A stretch of 64,000 bases of DNA from Streptomyces sp. NBC_01717 (GTDB taxonomy: Bacteria; Actinomycetota; Actinomycetes; Streptomycetales; Streptomycetaceae): positions 62,001 through 126,000 of the forward strand of contig NZ_CP109178.1 in assembly GCF_036248255.1 (NCBI RefSeq). The letters run 5' to 3'. The notes beneath the pieces were generated by a model, which was not told the DNA's origin, searched no databases, and saw only the letters and a program-made list of their open reading frames with translations. Numbering within the stretch: the first letter of the stretch is position 1; every line of letters begins with the position of its first letter. Positions 59,680 through 64,000 of the stretch are shown piece by piece. The position numbers and the translations under genes were made by a program.

Positions 59680-60438
59680 GTGGCAGAACTGATCAAGACC
59701 AGTGCGACCCAGCCTGACAATCACTCGGGCCAGCCGACCCGCGACCAGGTCATTGGCCGGATCGCTGACCACCTTGCGGCCCGGGACCCCGGGCATCCGC
59801 TGCGGGTCGCGGTGGACGGTATCACCGCCGCAGGGAAGACGACCCTGGCTCGTGCGCTGGCATCTGCGGTCGCCGGTCGCGGCCGACCCGCGATTCACCT
59901 GTCCATGGACGGGTTCCACCACCCGCGCGCCCACCGCCACCGGCAGGGCCGAGACTCAGCAGTCGGCTACTACCAGGACGCCTACGACTTTCCCGAGTTC
60001 GCACGGACGGTACTCGCACCGCTGGGCCCGGGCGGCGACCGCCGCTACCGCGGTTGCATCATTGACCTGGCCAGCGACCAGCAGATCGACGAACCCCCAG
60101 TCACCGCGCCGACCGACGCTGTGCTGATTGTGGACGGCAGCTTCCTCCAGCGCAGCGAACTGGCCCACCTGTGGGACGAGGTCGTATTCGCTGACACCAG
60201 CTTCCTCGTCGCCCGCCGGCGCGGCACTACGCGGGACGCCGCGCTCTTCGGTGGACTTGAACAGGCTGAGGATGCCTTCGATAACCGCTACCACGCAGCA
60301 TGTCGGCAGTACCTGGCCGAGACCGACCCCGCCACGCGAGCAGGCATCGTCATCGGCAACGACGACGTCGCCCACCCTGAACTACGCCGCATCGGCTCTG
60401 ACGACCTCAGCAGCCTGCACGGCAGTCCAGCCAGCTGA
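59680..60438 (+). CDS. uridine kinase-like P-loop protein
   Basis: A 252-residue nucleoside-kinase-like protein. The Walker A motif is VDGITAAGKTTLARAL with Lys53; HLSMDGFHHPRAHRHRQGRD resembles the substrate loop of uridine kinases, and AVLIVDGSFLQRSELAHLWD is the Walker B region, with ARRRGTTRD as a lid arginine segment. It probably phosphorylates a nucleoside or similar small molecule. It lies as a passenger inside the 19-bp inverted-repeat segment, ending 25 bp before the right repeat. Confidence 0.82.
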   Translation: MAELIKTSATQPDNHSGQPTRDQVIGRIADHLAARDPGHPLRVAVDGITAAGKTTLARALASAVAGRGRPAIHLSMDGFHHPRAHRHRQGRDSAVGYYQDAYDFPEFARTVLAPLGPGGDRRYRGCIIDLASDQQIDEPPVTAPTDAVLIVDGSFLQRSELAHLWDEVVFADTSFLVARRRGTTRDAALFGGLEQAEDAFDNRYHAACRQYLAETDPATRAGIVIGNDDVAHPELRRIGSDDLSSLHGSPAS

Positions 60439-60463
60439 TCCTCGAACCGATGTCCCCCCTGAT

Positions 60464-60482
60464 CGGAAAGACAACAGCTTCT
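60464..60482 (-). repeat. 19-bp terminal inverted repeat, right
   Basis: Exact reverse complement of 56501-56519. Immediately beyond it begins the N-terminal fragment of a transposase on the minus strand, which it truncates. Confidence 0.85.
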
Positions 60483-60627
60483 TACGCTTGCTGAGTTGAC
60501 GCTCCAGCACCGACAGTTGTTGGCGCAGGGCGAGGATCTCGATGTCCTCGTCCCTGTCGCTCATCGGCAGCAGGCGCAGCATGGCGAACGTGCTCGTCAC
60601 ACCGAGGTAAGCCAGTCGAAGCAGCAC
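60483..60627 (-). pseudogene. integrase-core transposase, N-terminal fragment
   Basis: From ATG 60627 the strand reads MLLRLAYLGVTSTFAMLRLL, MSDRDEDIEILALRQQLSVL and ERQLSKRKK, the usual start of a group of actinobacterial rve-type transposases. It is cut at the 19-bp inverted repeat after about 48 codons; the catalytic core is absent. Confidence 0.6.
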
Positions 60628-60821
60628 GGTCGATCATGATGCCGCAGTGACCGCCGGCAGCGCGAGAGCCCCTGCTCGAGCGATCGCTGTCGGCATCCCC
60701 GAAACCCGGCACACCCACCCCCACCAGGGCGGATGAGGTTATCGGCAAGGGCAAGGCTGAGCAGAGGAAGCGGACCGAAGCACGTGAGAAGGCGGCAGCA
60801 GAGAGGCGTGCGAAGCAGGAC

Positions 60822-61982
60822 ATGAGCGACCGCCTGCGTCGGGAGGCGACTCTCAAGACAACCGAGGTCGAGACGCAGGTGGATCGCCTGATGTCCGTGC
60901 TCCACACACGGCCTGGTGGTCTTCACACGTACCGACTGCGGGTGGAAGAAGCTTTCAGCGAAGGTGGCGCGGATGGCCTGACCGGCTGCGTGGAGGAGAC
61001 GCTCGGCGCAGTTGGCTACCCCGACGGCCTTCGCGGTGGGCATCGCGCAGCTTTCACGCCAGAGGCGAGGGAGCTGGTCCTGGAAGTCGAACTGCCTGGC
61101 CAGGTGGTAGTGCCGGCTGTCACGCAGTACCGGTACAAGGCATCCGCACCTCCGGCAGTGGTGCCGCAGCCACGCAAAGAGGCCGAGCGCAAGGCGATGT
61201 ACAGAGACCTCGTCGCACAGCTCGCTTTGAGGGCCATCGACGAGGCCTTCGCGGTGACCCCGCCCTCACTGGTCGACGTGGTGGCGTTCAACGGGCACGT
61301 CCACGCCAAGAACCGCGCCACCGGGAAAGCCATCCGGCCCTGTCTGATCAGCCTGCGGGCGAGCCGGGACACCTTCGAAGACCTCGTCCTCGACGAGCCG
61401 GAACTCGACCCGGTCCAGAGCCTGCACTTCCTCAACGCCATCGTCTCCCAGCACCCCTACGACCTGGAACCCGTCCGGCCCGTGGTCACCTTCGACCTCG
61501 CCAAGTACAAATTGGCTCCCGAGCGCGACGTCGTCGCCGGACTGGACAGCCGGCCCGACCTCGTCGCCCTGGATCCCATCGAATTCGAACACCTCATCCG
61601 GCGCCTCTTCGAGAAGATCGGCCTCAAGTCCTGGGTCACCCAAGCCTCCCGCGACGACGGAGTCGACGCCGTGGCCGTCAACGAGGAACCCCTCATCGGC
61701 GGCCTGTGCATCATCCAGGCCAAACGCACCAAGAACGCCGTGCCCGCCGAAGCCGTACGCGCACTCGCCGACGTCATGCACGACAAAGCCGCCGCCAAAG
61801 GCATCGTCGTCACCACCGCATGGTTCGGCAAAGCCAGCTGGGACTTCGCCCACCGCACCGGCCGCATGGAACTCATCGACGGTCGCCACCTCAAAGCCCT
61901 CCTCCTCGAACACCTCGACATCGACGCACTCATCGGCCTACCCAAACTGCCACCCGGCTGGGAGACAGGCGACCTCACCTGA
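60822..61982 (+). CDS. Mrr-like restriction endonuclease
   Basis: A 386-residue protein whose last 130 residues form an Mrr-type PD-(D/E)XK nuclease domain: LDPIEFEHLIRRLFEKIGLK, then Asp282 in DDGVDAVAVN and Gln299/Lys301 in IIQAKRTKNAV. Residues 1-250 are not recognised; they begin with a coiled coil. The same frame is open and coding-like 57 codons upstream to 60651 (DEVIGKGKAEQRKRTEAREK) but offers no ATG, GTG or TTG, so the 5' end may be truncated or a rare start used. Mrr-type nucleases cut methylated or foreign DNA. Confidence 0.82.
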   Translation: MSDRLRREATLKTTEVETQVDRLMSVLHTRPGGLHTYRLRVEEAFSEGGADGLTGCVEETLGAVGYPDGLRGGHRAAFTPEARELVLEVELPGQVVVPAVTQYRYKASAPPAVVPQPRKEAERKAMYRDLVAQLALRAIDEAFAVTPPSLVDVVAFNGHVHAKNRATGKAIRPCLISLRASRDTFEDLVLDEPELDPVQSLHFLNAIVSQHPYDLEPVRPVVTFDLAKYKLAPERDVVAGLDSRPDLVALDPIEFEHLIRRLFEKIGLKSWVTQASRDDGVDAVAVNEEPLIGGLCIIQAKRTKNAVPAEAVRALADVMHDKAAAKGIVVTTAWFGKASWDFAHRTGRMELIDGRHLKALLLEHLDIDALIGLPKLPPGWETGDLT

Positions 61983-62018
61983 CACCAACCGGTCGGGGGC
62001 AGCCGGGACTATGCGGGT

Positions 62019-62240
62019 TCAGTGGTAGGTGATGTAACCGTTGCCGTCGCGGTCGTTCTTGCTCTTCGTGTAAGAGTGGACGTCCGCGCGGGTCCCGGAG
62101 GGCTTGTAGAGGTAGATCGTGTCCTTGTCGTTGTTCCACATGAAGTTGCAGTTGTCGCGGTAGACGACGTTCTTGGCGTCGGAGTCGATGCCGTTGCCGC
62201 CACGGAGTTTGACGTAGTCGCCAAGCGACAGCCACTACTT
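62019..62240 (-). pseudogene. lamin-tail-domain protein, C-terminal fragment
   Basis: The frame ending at TGA 62019 reads WLSLGDYVKLRGGNGIDSDA, KNVVYRDNCNFMWNNDKDTI, YLYKPSGTRADVHSYTKSKN and DRDGNGYITYH. The FMWNNDKDTIYLY strand resembles lamin-tail domains of secreted streptomycete proteins. The 5' part is missing at about 62240. Confidence 0.55.
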
Positions 62241-62798
62241 CACCCCCTGCTCGAGCACTTCCTGCGCTTCCTCTACGACCGGTTCGACGCCCAAGCCAAC
62301 CTCCACGGTGAGCGCACCGCCTACCTCGGGCCGACGCGCAAGAACGCCGAGGGCACCGTCGTCTCCTGGAACGAGAAGAACCTCCAGGACGACTTCCATC
62401 AGCACATCAGCCCTCTCTTTCCACCAGGCAGCGTGGAACGGGAGAAGTGGGACGTCGCCAGCGGGCGCGCAGATGTCATCTACACGCCCGAGCTCGGGAG
62501 CCGCTTCGTCGCCGAGATCAAGTGGCGCACCACGCGGTGGAAGAACAACGAAACTGTCGAGCGGGATTACCCCGCTCAGGTCGCCAATTACACCGCCACC
62601 GGGCCGCCCTTCGCCCTGCTGCTCGTCGGCGATGCCAGCGACCACCACGGATACCGCGACATCGAAGACAGCATCTGGATCACAAGGCACGCCCGTAGCG
62701 CTACAGAAGTCCCACGCCTGATCGTGGCTGGCGTGCTTCCGACCACACGACCGACCCCGCACTCCCTACGCGTAGCACGCTCGTCGCCGCCGCGCTGA
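62238..62798 (+). pseudogene. PD-(D/E)XK nuclease-like fragment, 5'-truncated
   Basis: An open frame without its own start reads HFLRFLYDRFDAQANLHGER, NEKNLQDDFHQHISPLFPPG, then SGRADVIYTPELGSRFVAEI followed by KWRTTRW, an Asp...Glu-X-Lys pattern of PD-(D/E)XK nucleases, and stops at 62798. The upstream part has been lost at the junction with the lamin-tail fragment. Its place 255 bp after the Mrr-like gene suggests a decayed defence locus. The parent family is not identified. Confidence 0.6.
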
Positions 62799-63159
62799 CG
62801 GTGGCCGGGCGCAGCGGCCCCGGCCGACGCGTACCCCCAGCAGCTCGATCTCCGGAGGCATCACCTATACGAGGTGACAGGCCCGTTCCGCGCTACCGCC
62901 CAATCACGCCCGAGGTCTGGTACCGCGGCCGCCGAATGCCGTGGGCGACATGCCGGGGCGGTTGGGGCTGACTTCAGCTCCGCCCCAACCATCACGGGTG
63001 TCGCCTTCGCTGCTGGCCGGTCGGCCGGCAGCGTCTTCACTGGCTGTCGTCGCAGAAAGTTGCACTATTCAAGTCGCCGCGCACACAAGGCAGATGAGAT
63101 TTCCGCGTAAGATCATCGCGAACTCGGTCTGTATCTATCACCGGCCCGATGGAGCTGCC
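62799..63159. other. 361-bp intergenic region
   Basis: No gene is recognised here. TAAGAT at 63108-63113 is a reasonable -10 box for the methyltransferase gene, 46 bp before its start, but no clear -35 is seen. Confidence 0.4.
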
Positions 63160-63948
63160 ATGACGACCAACCCACAGCCGTCTCTGCCGATCGACACCAG
63201 CAAGGCACACCCTGCGCGGGTCTATGACTGGCTGCTCGGCGGTAAGGGCAACTACCCGGTCGACGAGGCGGTCGGTGAGAAGCTGCCGCCAGAGGCTAGG
63301 GACGCCGCTCGGCAGAACCGACAGTTCATGCACAGGGCGGCCGCGTGGCTCGCCATACAGGGCATCGATCAGTTCCTGGACATAGGTACCGGCATTCCGA
63401 CCGAGCCGAATCTCCACCAGATCGTGCAGAACATCGTGCCTTCGGCCAAGGTCGTCTACACCGACAACGACCCAATCGTGCTGCGCCACGCCGAGGCCCT
63501 GCTGATCAGCGGTCCCGGCGGAGCGACCGACTACATCCAGGCCGATGTGCGCGACCCGGAAGCGATTGTCCAGCATGCCCAACACATCCTGGAGTTCGAC
63601 CGCCCCATCGCGCTGTCGCTCATCGCGCTGATCCACTTCATCACCGATGAACAGGACGCCCACGGCATCGTCCGTGCCCTGGTCGACACACTGCCGTCGG
63701 GCAGCTATCTGATCCTGTCACACGCCGCATCCGACCTGTTCCCGGAACTCGCCGAACTGGTCGTCGACGAGTACGCCAAGGGCGGCATCCAGCTCGCCTT
63801 CCGCACACGCGCGGAAGTGGAGCGCTTCTTCGACGGCCTGGATCTCGTGCCACCTGGCTTGGTCACGGCGACGGACTGGTTCGCCTCCACCCGCGCCCCG
63901 GAGCCGGAGGACAGCGGCATCTACGCAGGAGTGGCTCGCATCCGCTGA
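63160..63948 (+). CDS. SAM-dependent methyltransferase (DUF574 type)
   Basis: A 262-residue protein of the methyltransferase family abundant in Streptomyces. The family start is clear (IDTSKAHPARVYDWLLGGKG, NYPVDEAVGE), followed by the SAM-binding FLDIGTGIPTEPNLHQIVQ, the acidic VVYTDNDPIVLRHA and YIQADVRDPEAI. GGAG stands six bases before ATG 63160; the longer frame upstream has no family sequence. Substrate and pathway are unknown. Confidence 0.93.
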   Translation: MTTNPQPSLPIDTSKAHPARVYDWLLGGKGNYPVDEAVGEKLPPEARDAARQNRQFMHRAAAWLAIQGIDQFLDIGTGIPTEPNLHQIVQNIVPSAKVVYTDNDPIVLRHAEALLISGPGGATDYIQADVRDPEAIVQHAQHILEFDRPIALSLIALIHFITDEQDAHGIVRALVDTLPSGSYLILSHAASDLFPELAELVVDEYAKGGIQLAFRTRAEVERFFDGLDLVPPGLVTATDWFASTRAPEPEDSGIYAGVARIR

Positions 63949-64000
63949 ACCAGCTCGTCGCAGTGGGCCTGGAAGTTCTGCCGACCGCCAGGCGGCGCGC

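Noticed and set aside
56501..60482. Composite transposon with two flanking IS copies
   Set aside because: Only 19-bp inverted ends are shared; there are no full IS copies at each end, so a single element with short terminal repeats fits better.

Overview
The window looks like a chromosomal arm of a Streptomyces or close relative. It is GC-rich throughout, codons end in G or C, GTG and TTG starts are common, and it carries Streptomyces-typical families: a PAS/GAF/SpoIIE phosphatase with its own ATPase domain, a DUF574-type methyltransferase, Tat-exported hydrolases, sugar ABC transporters without their own ATPase, and RHS fragments. No rRNA, tRNA or CRISPR array was seen.

Positions 1-8840 hold a broken alpha/beta hydrolase, a large secreted subtilisin-like protease (651-4418) with a divergent TrmB/LuxR-type regulator (4981-5985), then a graveyard where an RHS fragment is fused to the end of a UvrD-like helicase. 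A LacI regulator (7821-8840) faces a myo-inositol catabolic operon (9022-16981): iolC, a Cgl0159-type aldolase, iolB, iolD, mmsA, an iolE-like gene and an iolG-like gene, overlapping or closely spaced. A promoter and a 19-bp palindrome sit before iolC. The mmsA copy is wrecked by frameshifts, a deletion of about 55 codons and an internal inversion of about 415 bp.

Positions 17031-37422 are a nutrient-scavenging block: a PhyH dioxygenase with a small partner and an AraC regulator; three phosphoesterase-type genes (phospholipase C-like, PHP, calcineurin-like plus LamG); a GH2 beta-galactosidase with two sugar permeases and a binding lipoprotein; a PfkB kinase; and, divergently, a DeoR regulator with GH4 and GH38 glycosidases. 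Together they could take apart a glycosylated, possibly inositol-containing, substrate.

From about 37.4 kb to the end the window is an accessory region full of insertion and decay. A 219-bp direct repeat with one mismatch brackets an AraC / F420-type reductase / aldo-keto reductase cassette. An IS4-family element with 38-bp inverted repeats and a 10-bp target duplication is inserted in an IS256-family element. An IS110-family element is inserted in an IS5-family element, and both lie in a 4-kb segment with 19-bp inverted ends that also carries a uridine-kinase-like gene. Between them are intact genes: a MIP channel coupled to a PP2C phosphatase, azoreductase, a DsbA-like oxidoreductase with a divergent HxlR regulator, an Mrr-like nuclease and a SAM methyltransferase. 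Many frameshifts fall in short G or C runs, so some could be sequencing errors; the inversions, truncations and target duplication cannot be explained that way.
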